DNA of 64,000 bases from Lederbergia lenta NBRC 16444. GTDB taxonomy: Bacteria > Bacillota > Bacilli > Bacillales > Bacillaceae_C. Location of the stretch: assembly GCF_001591545.1 (NCBI RefSeq), contig NZ_BCVC01000006.1:62001-126000 (forward strand). Direction: 5' to 3'. Both the position numbers and the translations under genes were made by a program. The notes beneath the pieces are model-generated. The model was not told where the DNA came from, ran no database searches, and saw only the letters and a list, made by a program, of their open reading frames with translations. How positions within the stretch are numbered: position 1 is the stretch's first letter; each line of letters begins with the position of its first letter. Positions 26,647-35,942 of the stretch are shown piece by piece.

Positions 26647-27618
26647 TCATTTAAAATCTATTTTTAGCGTATCTAATTTTATTTCTTTTGTACCGATTTT
26701 ATAGATAGGTTCTACTGATACAAAGTCTGTTTTTTTACGATCGATTTCAAAGATTACTTTTGAATCAGTTATTGAATTTGTCGAAATAGATAATCCTTTA
26801 CTATCTAAGATGTTGAGCTCTAGTTGTTCACCTTCTATATCAGCTGCATCCAAAACTTCATACGATAAGGTAGCATTTGTTTGCCCCACGACTATTTTGT
26901 CAAAATGGATACGATATGCTTCACTCATGGACGATACTGATTGCGCAATGTGAATTTCCTTTGCAGGTAATTTTTCAACCGAAAGATTAAATGACCATTC
27001 CCCCTGAACCCCTGCAATGTTTGTAAATGTAATAGGGAGTGTCAGGGAATCTACTGAATCCGTATTTGGATTTTCCAATATCATTGCACCTGTATATCCA
27101 TTATCCTGTTTTGTTAAAGCACCCATAGAACCTCCCCACCAAGTTGTTTCATCTTTTCGGTCAAACATTTCATACGCATAGCCAGATTCGGGAGCTACTT
27201 CCCCACCAATGGAATCGGCTAGATTTTCTCCAATAGCTTTAAATGTTAACCCGATATATTGACCATCATAAAATATTGACGTAATACTCATACTTACACC
27301 TTGATCCTCAACCGTTTCGTTGATTTCTGTAAGGAGATGATCTGAGGCTAATTCTTGGCCAATTGGCATTTGATATTTTTCATAGATGCTACCAAGTATC
27401 GGAACTTGCGCTAAAACGTTCGCAACGGGAGAAAAAATAAACCCTGAAGCAATTATCATTGCTGCTGCTGCCGAAGTGAAGAATGACGTTCTTTTAAAAA
27501 CACCCCTATGCTTATTGTTCTTATGCCGGGCTTTTTCTCCACGTTCAATTCCTTTATCAATTGCGAGAAGAACTTCCTCATTAGGTACTTCAATATCTTT
27601 AAATAAGTTTTTTTGCAT
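26647..27618 (-). CDS. DUF4179-type anti-sigma factor
   Basis: This 323-aa protein has a cytoplasmic N-terminus of about 45 residues, one membrane helix (about 48-68, AAAAMIIASGFIFSPVANV) and a large extracytoplasmic beta-rich domain. This fits DUF4179 anti-sigma proteins, which hold an ECF sigma at the membrane. The ATG at 27618 is chosen because AGGAG lies nine bases upstream. Its start overlaps the end of the sigma gene, the usual sign of coupled sigma/anti-sigma expression. Confidence 0.8.
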   Translation of the reverse strand: MQKNLFKDIEVPNEEVLLAIDKGIERGEKARHKNNKHRGVFKRTSFFTSAAAAMIIASGFIFSPVANVLAQVPILGSIYEKYQMPIGQELASDHLLTEINETVEDQGVSMSITSIFYDGQYIGLTFKAIGENLADSIGGEVAPESGYAYEMFDRKDETTWWGGSMGALTKQDNGYTGAMILENPNTDSVDSLTLPITFTNIAGVQGEWSFNLSVEKLPAKEIHIAQSVSSMSEAYRIHFDKIVVGQTNATLSYEVLDAADIEGEQLELNILDSKGLSISTNSITDSKVIFEIDRKKTDFVSVEPIYKIGTKEIKLDTLKIDFK

Positions 27619-28135
27619 AATAATCATCTCCTAACATTTTTTTTAATTCCATCTTAGCTCGGCGCAAATAGGTTTTCACAGTTGATTGAGGCTTATTTAG
27701 TACAGTTGCAATGGTACGAATCGGTAAATCATAGTAATAGAAAAGGGTAATTACATTACGATAATCAGTGTTTAGCTCAGAAAGGGCCTCTGACAAATCA
27801 AAAGACGGGGCTTCGATTTGATTTGACTCTAAAAGAAATTGAATTGTTTCTTCAGGCAATTGAATCGTTTTCTTTTTACGTTCCAATTCTTTATAAGCTG
27901 TTCGTATTAATATTTTGACTAACCAAGTACTAAAATAAACCGGAGATTTGAGTTGATGGATTGAAATATACGCTTTATATGTAGCTTCTTGTAGTACATC
28001 GAGTGCATCCTCTTTATTGTGCATGTGCAGGTAAGCAATTTTGTACAATTTTTCACTTTCAATTTTTACTAATTGTTCAAATGCTTCTTTATCACCTGCC
28101 CTAGCTAACTCGACTAATTGAATAGAATATGACAT
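27599..28135 (-). CDS. ECF RNA polymerase sigma factor
   Basis: This is a 178-aa ECF sigma with region 2 (YKIAYLHMHNKEDALDVLQEATYKAY) and region 4 (ALSELNTDYRNVITLFYYYDLPIRTIA) including the HTH. Start ATG 28135 has AAAGGAGG six bases upstream. It resembles SigV/SigW-type factors that answer envelope stress. The coupled downstream gene is its likely anti-sigma. It probably drives its own promoter, which I could not identify. Confidence 0.88.
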   Translation of the reverse strand: MSYSIQLVELARAGDKEAFEQLVKIESEKLYKIAYLHMHNKEDALDVLQEATYKAYISIHQLKSPVYFSTWLVKILIRTAYKELERKKKTIQLPEETIQFLLESNQIEAPSFDLSEALSELNTDYRNVITLFYYYDLPIRTIATVLNKPQSTVKTYLRRAKMELKKMLGDDYYAKKLI

Positions 28136-28175
28136 GTAGCAACCTCCTTTCACTTATTAGAGGCAAATAGATTAG

Positions 28176-28517
28176 AAAAAAGTTTCAAATTTAAAGAATT
28201 TACGTCCATTTAAGTATGACAAGGCACTTACTGAGCAATTCAACTATACAATAGCGAAGAAAATAGTAGAAACTAATATAGGAAATATAAATGGTTATTT
28301 CTTAGATACTGTTAAAAATTGTATTGATTGTATTCTCGAGAATATGATTTTTATAGAATTCTATTATGAGTATAGTGATATGCCAATTTTTGATAGGAGA
28401 ACGAATTGTTTTGAGGGTAGGATTTGTGAAGAAGACTATTCAGAAAAAATAGTGAAGCTATTAAATTTTATGAATCGTGATAATCATGTCAGAGCACATT
28501 CGAAAAGTAGATGTTAA
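28176..28517 (+). pseudogene. Gene remnant without a start codon
   Basis: A 113-codon open stretch with coding-like composition (N- and K-rich, e.g. PFKYDKALTEQFN and NFMNRDNHVRAHS) runs from just after a stop to TAA at 28517. It has no start codon near its beginning and no Shine-Dalgarno site. It is probably the 3' part of a gene whose 5' end was lost next to the sigma gene. The family is not recognised. Confidence 0.45.
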
Positions 28518-28548
28518 GTACTTGACGTGTTTCAGACATTACATTTCC

Positions 28549-28598
28549 CACTTGGAAGAAGCCAAAGATACAATGTTGTCTTTGGCTTCTTCCAAGTG
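28549..28598. repeat. 20-bp perfect hairpin
   Basis: CACTTGGAAGAAGCCAAAGA and its exact reverse complement flank a 10-base loop. No strong T run follows, so it may be a transcription barrier between convergent units rather than a classic terminator. Confidence 0.65.
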
Positions 28599-28655
28599 AT
28601 ATATTTCATTTAGTTTCAATTAGACAATTTTACATATTTAATTTCCTCCAATTAG

Positions 28656-28817
28656 CTAAAAGTTTCCAACGTATTTATTAAATTCATGTTTTAATTCTTG
28701 TAGTGTTAACTCATATAGCTGACGATCATCAGGTGATTTATAAAATTCCATGTTTAGTAATTGTCGAATAATTTGCTGCTTTTCATTATCTATCATTCTG
28801 TCTGAGATACCTTTCAT
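28656..28817 (-). CDS. FbpA-family Fur-regulated small protein
   Basis: This is a 53-aa protein. The segment LLNMEFYKSPDDRQLYELTL has the pattern of the Bacillus Fur-regulated basic protein A family, whose members carry a K.dDRQLYELtL motif. In B. subtilis, FbpA-C work with the small RNA FsrA in the iron-sparing response, perhaps as RNA chaperones. It is the last gene of a three-gene minus-strand operon that begins after a perfect Fur box at 29556-29570, which supports the assignment. Confidence 0.75.
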   Translation of the reverse strand: MKGISDRMIDNEKQQIIRQLLNMEFYKSPDDRQLYELTLQELKHEFNKYVGNF

Positions 28818-28840
28818 TTCAATCAACCCTTCAGATATGA

Positions 28841-29254
28841 TTATTGTGAGTAATAATTCCCGACTTCGTTATTTATAAAGTGCTCAATCTGCATTTTCAG
28901 TGCATTTGATTCTTTTAATTGCTTTGTACTTTTTAAAAATAGCTCTTCGTCCCTTTTCTCAAGAGCCTTATCTATTTGAAGTTGCAAATAATTTAAATTC
29001 AATTCTAAGTCAATGGTAGTTATAAGCCTTCCTTGATAAAAATATTGATCTAAATCTTCAAGGGCTATATAGAAACATCCATGATTATTAATTATAGCTT
29101 GTACAAACCATCCATTATGGAAAGTGAAGCTTTGTTCACGGACTTCGAGTATGTCCATTTTGTTAATAGTTAAAGTAGTTGAGTGTATGTTGCCTGGACA
29201 AAAACATTCGATTTGATGTGTAAATGTTTCTTTTGCAATGAAATGCTGAATCAT
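28841..29254 (-). CDS. IDEAL-domain protein
   Basis: This 137-aa protein has a C-terminal IDEAL-type segment (YLQLQIDKALEKRDEELFL, about residues 88-106), a short helical motif found in Bacillaceae regulators and small proteins. The N-terminal half is strand-rich and may be an independent domain. ATG 29254 has GGAGG seven bases upstream; an adjacent ATG at 29257 is also possible. It lies in the Fur-box operon between a zinc-ribbon protein and the FbpA-like gene, so it is probably iron-responsive. Confidence 0.7.
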   Translation of the reverse strand: MIQHFIAKETFTHQIECFCPGNIHSTTLTINKMDILEVREQSFTFHNGWFVQAIINNHGCFYIALEDLDQYFYQGRLITTIDLELNLNYLQLQIDKALEKRDEELFLKSTKQLKESNALKMQIEHFINNEVGNYYSQ

Positions 29255-29352
29255 CATTTTACCTCCTCTAAATGTAATGCAATGTTTCTGTGATTCGAAA
29301 GGGATCTTTTATAGCTCTCCAATTGAAAGTCTCCTTTTTTATTTGTTTTACG

Positions 29353-29490
29353 CTATATCTCTTGGATTTCTAAAATATCTGAGCCACAACAAGGACAGGT
29401 AGTATGATGACTGTCATCATCATTTTCTATAAAATTTTTTTCGTTGATATACTTGCACCAGTCACATATCTCAATCATTGTCACTTCCAT
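29353..29490 (-). CDS. Small zinc-ribbon protein in the Fur-box operon
   Basis: This is a 45-aa protein with two CxxC motifs (CDWC near residue 9 and CPCC near 33), consistent with one zinc ribbon. It has a GGGAGG Shine-Dalgarno site. It is the first gene after the Fur box. No named family is recognised. Confidence 0.6.
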   Translation of the reverse strand: MEVTMIEICDWCKYINEKNFIENDDDSHHTTCPCCGSDILEIQEI

Positions 29491-29555
29491 TATTGCACCT
29501 CCCATTTACTTGCCTTTTTGATATGTAAATAAAGATAAGTAAAAATAACTGATAG

Positions 29556-29570
29556 TGATAATGATTATCA
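29556..29570. promoter_or_regulatory. Fur box
   Basis: TGATAATGATTATCA is a perfect 7-1-7 inverted repeat equal to the Bacillus Fur consensus. The symmetry continues outward (GATAGTGATAAT and ATTATCACTATC). It lies 66 bases upstream of the minus-strand zinc-ribbon gene, so Fe-Fur should repress that operon. Confidence 0.88.
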
Positions 29571-29824
29571 CTATCAATTATATATTATTGGAGAAGATTG
29601 TCCAATAAGAGATGTGAGGGGGATTGCTGAATAAAGTTGTATTGGAACTGCAACACAGGCACATATAAGTATTTTAGATATTCAATTTAATTTGGAGAAG
29701 GTTAGGGGAATGAGAAAAAATACAAAGTAATTGGAGAGGAGACAAGAATATTTACTACTTTATTAAATCTTGAAAAGGAAAACTCCTGCTACAAATAAAG
29801 CTTGAAAGTTTTATTAAAAATTGT

Positions 29825-29853
29825 TTGACAGCGCTATCCTATTCTGGTATTCT
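29825..29853 (+). promoter_or_regulatory. licT promoter with cre-like site
   Basis: TTGACA (29825-29830), a 17-base spacer and TATTCT (29848-29853) form the promoter. TGACAGCGCTATCC (29826-29839) overlaps it and matches the CcpA cre consensus TGWNANCGNTNWCA at 13 of 14 positions. Carbon catabolite repression of the bgl operon is therefore likely. Confidence 0.65.
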
Positions 29854-29862
29854 CGAACTAAC

Positions 29863-29965
29863 GGAACGTAACTGATAATTCAGGCGTAACCAAGGAGCTT
29901 AAACACAATTTTCCTTTTTTTTGTGTGCCGCTTTTTTAGGTTATGTCTTTTTGTGTTGCATAAAT
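29863..29965 (+). promoter_or_regulatory. LicT antiterminator (RAT) site 1 and leader terminator
   Basis: The 29-base stretch from GGAACGTAACTGATAATT to GTAACC (29863-29891) has the form of a BglG/LicT ribonucleic antiterminator. Its 3' part (CAGGCGTAACC) can instead pair with GGTTATGTCTTTTT (about 29939-29952), giving a terminator. LicT binding would favour read-through into licT. Confidence 0.75.
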
Positions 29966-29988
29966 GCCTAAAAGAGAGGAACTTTAAA

Positions 29989-30825
29989 ATGAAAGTCGTT
30001 AAAGTTTTTAACAATAATGTCGTTTTAGTAAAAAATGGTAATAATGTTGAAGAGATAGTGACGGGAAAGGGCCTCGGGTTTGGAATTAAAGAAGGGAACA
30101 TTCTTAAAGACGTAAAAATAAGTCAAAAGTTTGTATTAGAAAGCAAAGATTCCATGGTTGAACTCGAATCACTTTTAAAACGAATAGATGTCAAGGATCT
30201 CGAATTAGCAAGTGATATATTGCAGTTATATGAAAAAGAAATAGGAAATAAAGTAAATGAAACATCCCTATTAGCATTAGCAGATCATATTAGTTTTGCT
30301 ATTACCCGCGCAAAAGAAGGAATGAGTTTCCGTTCAGCTTTAGAGTGGGAAATTAAACAGTTGTATGCTAAAGAATACTCGATAGCACTTAAGGCTGTTG
30401 GAATGATGCAAGAAAAAACGGGAATTGAAATTCCGGAACAAGAAGCAGCATTTATAACACTGCACTTTGTAAATGCTTTAGGAAAAGATGACAGAGTAGA
30501 AGAGACTATCTTTATCACGAAAGTCATTCAAAGCATTTCGAACATTATTAAATATCACTATGGGTTTGAATTTAATGAGAAATCATTCTATTTTACTCGA
30601 TTTATTACGCACATTCGATATTTTATTAAGCGTCAATTAAATAATGAAGTGGTATCAGGGGATACCTCTACATTATTAAATGTAGTGAAATTGCAGTATG
30701 AAAACCACTATAGCTGTGCTGTTAAAATCAAAGAGTTTTTAGAAAAACAACAACATTGGAAGATTTCTACTGAGGAAGTAGTGTATCTAACGTTACATTT
30801 GTATAAATTAGCATCTGAAAAATAG
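29989..30825 (+). CDS. licT: LicT/BglG-family transcription antiterminator
   Basis: This is a 278-aa protein with an N-terminal RNA-binding CAT domain (about 1-55, MKVVKVFNNNVVLV) and two PTS regulation domains (PRD1 about 65-170, PRD2 about 175-278) with conserved His residues (e.g. ADHISFA, ITLHFVN, ITHIRYF, LTLHLYK). Its activity is set by HPr and EIIBgl phosphorylation. Start ATG 29989 has AGAGAGG upstream. Target sites lie before licT itself and before bglP. Confidence 0.93.
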   Translation: MKVVKVFNNNVVLVKNGNNVEEIVTGKGLGFGIKEGNILKDVKISQKFVLESKDSMVELESLLKRIDVKDLELASDILQLYEKEIGNKVNETSLLALADHISFAITRAKEGMSFRSALEWEIKQLYAKEYSIALKAVGMMQEKTGIEIPEQEAAFITLHFVNALGKDDRVEETIFITKVIQSISNIIKYHYGFEFNEKSFYFTRFITHIRYFIKRQLNNEVVSGDTSTLLNVVKLQYENHYSCAVKIKEFLEKQQHWKISTEEVVYLTLHLYKLASEK

Positions 30826-30920
30826 GATCGTAACTGGTAAAACAGGCGTAACCTAAAGGATTGATAAATGATTAGCTGTTAGCGGCTATATTTATTGATT
30901 TATTGGTTACGCCTTTTATT
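30825..30920 (+). promoter_or_regulatory. LicT antiterminator (RAT) site 2 and terminator before bglP
   Basis: The sequence from GGATCGTAACTGGTAAA to GTAACC (30825-30853) is a second RAT element. AGGCGTAACC (30844-30853) pairs with GGTTACGCCT (30905-30914), followed by TTTATTTT, to make the competing terminator. Confidence 0.85.
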
Positions 30921-30944
30921 TTGAAAAAAGGAAGGAACTTCATT

Positions 30945-32792
30945 ATGAAATATGAAAATGAGTCCAATCAAATTATTGAATTAGTTGGTGGAAAGAAGAA
31001 TATTACGAATCTAGTTCATTGTGCAACAAGATTGCGGTTTAGCCTAAAAAATCCTGACAAAGCTAAAAAAGAAGAAATTGAAAAATTGCCTTTTGTTTTG
31101 TCAGTCGTAAATAGCGGCGGACAATACCAAATTGTAATTGGCAGTGCAGTCCCGGATTACTTTGCAACAATCCAGCAATTGACGGGTCATATGGATGGTG
31201 CTGCTGGAGTGAAAAAAGGAAAGTGGTCAATTAATTCTATTTTTGAAATCATATCTGGCGCATTCTCGCCTCTCATTCCTGCAATGGCAGGCTCGGGTAT
31301 GATAAAAGCTTTACTAACAGTTTTAGTTCAATTTAATTTATTGTCTGATTCTAGTTCTACTTATGCGGTTTTAAGTGCTGCTAGTAATGCTGTGTTTTAC
31401 TTTTTGCCAATATTCTTAGGTATTACCCTTGCTAAAAAAATGGGTGGAAATATGTATGTTGGTGGAACAATTGGTGCTGCTCTATTAGAGCCATCGTTTA
31501 CGGGGCTCATTGAACTAGGGAAAACTGATTTTATTGGAATACCGCTTGAAGCAGTTAGTTATGCAACAACAATTTTCCCAATTTTTATCGCTATGGCTAT
31601 TTATGTTTATGTTGATAAAATCTTGAAGAGAATCATATTTAAAGATATTCAACTTTTCGCAGTACCAATGTTTGCCTTGATAATCATGGTTCCGTTAACT
31701 GCAATTTTCTTTGGACCTTTTGGTACAGATGTGGGGAACGCATTAGCATCAGGTGTGACGTGGTTAATTGCCAGTAGTAAATTAGTATCTGGTTTTGTGC
31801 TTGGCGGGGGCATGACATTTATGGTAATGTTCGGACTGCACTGGGGATTTACGCCAATTACTTTAGATAATCTCACTAATTTAGGTGGAGACCCAGTTGA
31901 AGGTATGGCAGTAGCGGCAGTATTTGCTCAAATTGGTATTGCAATTGGATTCTTCCTTAGAGCAAAGAAACATTCAAAGATGCGAGCTTTAGCTGGCCCC
32001 ACTGCGCTTACAGGACTTCTTGCTGGCGTGACTGAACCAATCGTTTACGGGATTATTTTACGCTATAAACGTCTATTACCGATTGTAGCGATCTCTGGTG
32101 GTGTTGGTGGGGCAATTTGTGGAGTTACAAATGTAACAATGAATGCTTATGTTTTTCATAATGTTTTCTCAATACCGGTTTACACGCCGACATTAGGATA
32201 TTTGGCTGGTATCTTAACGGCTTTAATATCCGGTGCTGTACTGGCTTATTATTTTGGAGTAAAACAAGAGGAAATGACGGATTTTTATCCAGAAAATCAA
32301 CAAAGCGATGGGGCACATGAGGGAGTTGAAACTAGCGTAACATTAGTTTGTTCACCTGTAACTGGTAAAGTAATTCCCTTAGAACAAGTTGAAGATGATG
32401 TTTTTTCAAGTGGTATTGCAGGTAAAGGTGTAGCCGTGATTCCAGAAGACGGAAAAATAGTCGCACCATTTGATGGAACGGTTGTTGTTGCTTTCCCTTC
32501 AAAACATGCAATTGGACTAAGATCAACCGCCGGAAGTGAGTGCTTAATTCATGTAGGCATAGACACGGTTAATTTAGAAGGAAAATACTTTAAGGCATTA
32601 GTTTCTGCAGGTGATGAAGTAAAAAAAGGTCAAATCATCCTAACTTTTGATAAAGAGAAAATCTTAGCTGAAGGATATAAAATAACCACGCCTGTTATTG
32701 TTACGGATCCTGAAAGTATAGAACGTATTAGCTATAAAGAGACGAGTGGGAATATTACACCAAAAAGTATTTTATTCTCTATTGGCGAATAA
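30945..32792 (+). CDS. bglP: Beta-glucoside PTS permease EIIBCA
   Basis: This is a 615-aa three-domain PTS protein. EIIB comes first (about 1-85, phospho-Cys in LVHCATRLRF), then a membrane EIIC (about 100-455, with the TEPIVYG motif) and a C-terminal EIIA (about 475-600, active His in LIHVGIDTV). It imports and phosphorylates aryl-beta-glucosides and also signals to LicT. Start ATG 30945 has AAGGAAGG upstream. It is controlled by the RAT/terminator directly upstream. Confidence 0.94.
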   Translation: MKYENESNQIIELVGGKKNITNLVHCATRLRFSLKNPDKAKKEEIEKLPFVLSVVNSGGQYQIVIGSAVPDYFATIQQLTGHMDGAAGVKKGKWSINSIFEIISGAFSPLIPAMAGSGMIKALLTVLVQFNLLSDSSSTYAVLSAASNAVFYFLPIFLGITLAKKMGGNMYVGGTIGAALLEPSFTGLIELGKTDFIGIPLEAVSYATTIFPIFIAMAIYVYVDKILKRIIFKDIQLFAVPMFALIIMVPLTAIFFGPFGTDVGNALASGVTWLIASSKLVSGFVLGGGMTFMVMFGLHWGFTPITLDNLTNLGGDPVEGMAVAAVFAQIGIAIGFFLRAKKHSKMRALAGPTALTGLLAGVTEPIVYGIILRYKRLLPIVAISGGVGGAICGVTNVTMNAYVFHNVFSIPVYTPTLGYLAGILTALISGAVLAYYFGVKQEEMTDFYPENQQSDGAHEGVETSVTLVCSPVTGKVIPLEQVEDDVFSSGIAGKGVAVIPEDGKIVAPFDGTVVVAFPSKHAIGLRSTAGSECLIHVGIDTVNLEGKYFKALVSAGDEVKKGQIILTFDKEKILAEGYKITTPVIVTDPESIERISYKETSGNITPKSILFSIGE

Positions 32793-32796
32793 TTAA

Positions 32797-34239
<1,443 letters not shown>

Positions 34240-34265
34240 CTTGAAAAATGCTTTAAATGTAAAAA

Positions 34266-34312
34266 CAGCTTAGTTATTTGCCTCTCAAATAACTAAGCTG
34301 AACCGTATATAG
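34266..34312. repeat. Perfect 15-bp palindrome resembling the right end of the element
   Basis: CAGCTTAGTTATTTG and its exact reverse complement flank CCTCT (34266-34300). The stretch from TTTGCCTCT to GAACCGTAT (34277-34309) also matches the element's right-end sequence just inside and across its att site (26381-26412) with about four substitutions. No T run follows, so it is not a typical terminator. Confidence 0.6.
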
Positions 34313-34548
34313 CATACCACTTGCCTTCTCTAAAGCACATATGGCGGTGTAGCTGTGCTCATCCAGAGTGCCTGATGGTGCCGCTTTATCTTTTAAGTTT
34401 TCTAATTAGCTTATAGCTTCATTTCTATTTTTACCGCTCATTTTATGGTTATAGGTGATATTAGGAGCGACCAATTGAACAGCAAAAAGGAAAAGCTAGA
34501 TCAAATGCCCGTGGAGGAAGAAATTAAAGTCCATAGATTAAGAGTAAA

Positions 34549-34593
34549 AAGCCCCCACAGATGTCGACATATCAACATCTGTGGGTTTTTTTT
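34549..34593 (+). terminator. Strong hairpin terminator
   Basis: CCCCCACAGATGT and ACATCTGTGGG arms are followed by TTTTTTTT. There is no clear intact gene directly upstream; the transcript it serves is unknown. Confidence 0.7.
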
Positions 34594-34970
34594 GATTGTA
34601 AATGGCTGAATCCTAAATTAAAGATGAAACGGTCATTTACCTGTATTTTTTCTTCTTTTTCCTAAAACTTTTTAAACAGGGTGTCCGATGATCGACCTAC
34701 TTAGTCAATTGACTTAAAAAGTTCATAAGCAAAGAGAGAAATGATGGCAAAAGAACGGGATAGCTATATATGCAATTACTGCAGTTTGGTGATACGATGG
34801 ATCATAAAATGCCCAAATCAAAAAGGGGATTTAGCACACCAAGTACTAGTTCGTGCTAGTTTTAAATGTAAGCGAAATAAGAAAGACATAAGGCATGAAG
34901 AGTATGCAGATATGGTCGTAGTATCCAAATAATAGCCGAACTAACACAAGTAAAAAGGGATTGATATTTA

Positions 34971-35186
34971 GTGAGAAGAGTATTAGTAAACAAGGTTCGT
35001 TGTAAAATCTGCGACGATATAATCGAATCAATACATACCTATGATTTTAAGAAATGTAAACGTGAATCTATATTCATAGATGGCGGGAAGGATTACCAGC
35101 GATATGGCTGGGGGATGAGGCAAGAAAAAAATGCAAGACTGGAAGATTTTATTGATTTTAGTTATTCAGTTTATGAAGCGGATTAA
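34971..35186 (+). CDS. Small CxxC protein (DUF7695-like)
   Basis: This is a 71-aa protein, GTG start with AAAGGGA upstream. RRVLVNKVRCKICDDIIES carries a CxxC, a further Cys lies near residue 30, and the segment SIFIDGGKDYQRYGW follows. This resembles a small Bacillaceae family of unknown function with a Cys-based N-terminal motif and an F.DGG.DY.R core. The second cysteine pair is incomplete (KCKRES), so zinc binding may be lost. It lies in a region with several remnants. Confidence 0.55.
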   Translation: MRRVLVNKVRCKICDDIIESIHTYDFKKCKRESIFIDGGKDYQRYGWGMRQEKNARLEDFIDFSYSVYEAD

Positions 35187-35805
35187 AGATAGATTATTAG
35201 ATGAAAGTGAACAAGGGATTTGTTTTTTTGAAAACTATGATTACAGTTATAACAGCAGGCTTCTTAATGAAAGCAGGCAATCGATATGTCAGTAAGATTG
35301 GGTAGTCAAATAGTGTTACGGAAGCGATTACCGAACCTAGATGAAAATTTAAAAATATTACCGAGAAAATAGGTTTGATGGAGAATTTTCCTTTGTAGAT
35401 TCGCATTAAACCAAAGATATTAAAAAAGCTAGACGAAATAAAATTTTTGAGGTTAAAAGTTGCAACTAAAAAAATCAATAAAATTGCAGTCGAATATCAA
35501 TGGAGCATAGAAGTTTATATTGACGATCTTAAAGCTGACATATACAATGTTAAACAAAAAACTTATTGTATATATGGGAATCTTGGCATAAAAATTTACC
35601 GCGACTCTTTAAGCACAACTTCGAAGATAAAAAGCACGATAAATATGACTTCGGCAGATGCAATATCTTTTCGGAAAAACTAAACCATAACGGTAAGTAA
35701 AATAATAAAAAAGCGAAAACTAACCTTCAAGGAGCTTCTTCACGAAAGGTGATTAATAAAAGCAAAGTAGTTACTTGAACATACAAAAAATATCCGTAAC
35801 TATGA
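35187..35805. other. Degenerate intergenic region
   Basis: There are only short open stretches here, the longest being a 78-codon ORF at 35447-35683 without a convincing ribosome-binding site. It may contain decayed genes, but no family could be recognised. Confidence 0.4.
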
Positions 35806-35903
35806 GTGACAGAAGAAATAGGCTATGATAATATCAGCTATTTTTATCATCTTTGAACAAAAAATATGGTGTAGCACCAAAAAGATATCGGAAGGAATTA
35901 TAA
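35806..35903 (+). pseudogene. Remnant of an AraC-family regulator (C-terminus)
   Basis: EEIGYDNISYFYHL continues, after a one-base frameshift near 35853, as NKKYGVAPKRYRKEL and a stop. This is the final HTH helix and tail typical of AraC/XylS regulators (GY.n.SYF...FKK..G.sP..YR). The rest of the gene is absent. It is a decayed fragment just upstream of fbp. Confidence 0.65.
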
Positions 35904-35942
35904 AGATAGCATTTATTCGCATTACTTAGGGGGATACACGCT

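Noticed and set aside
34741-34932. Cys-containing 63-codon ORF
   Set aside because: The ribosome-binding site is weak, cysteines do not form a full motif, and the region is rich in decay. It may be a degraded zinc-ribbon gene but cannot be supported.
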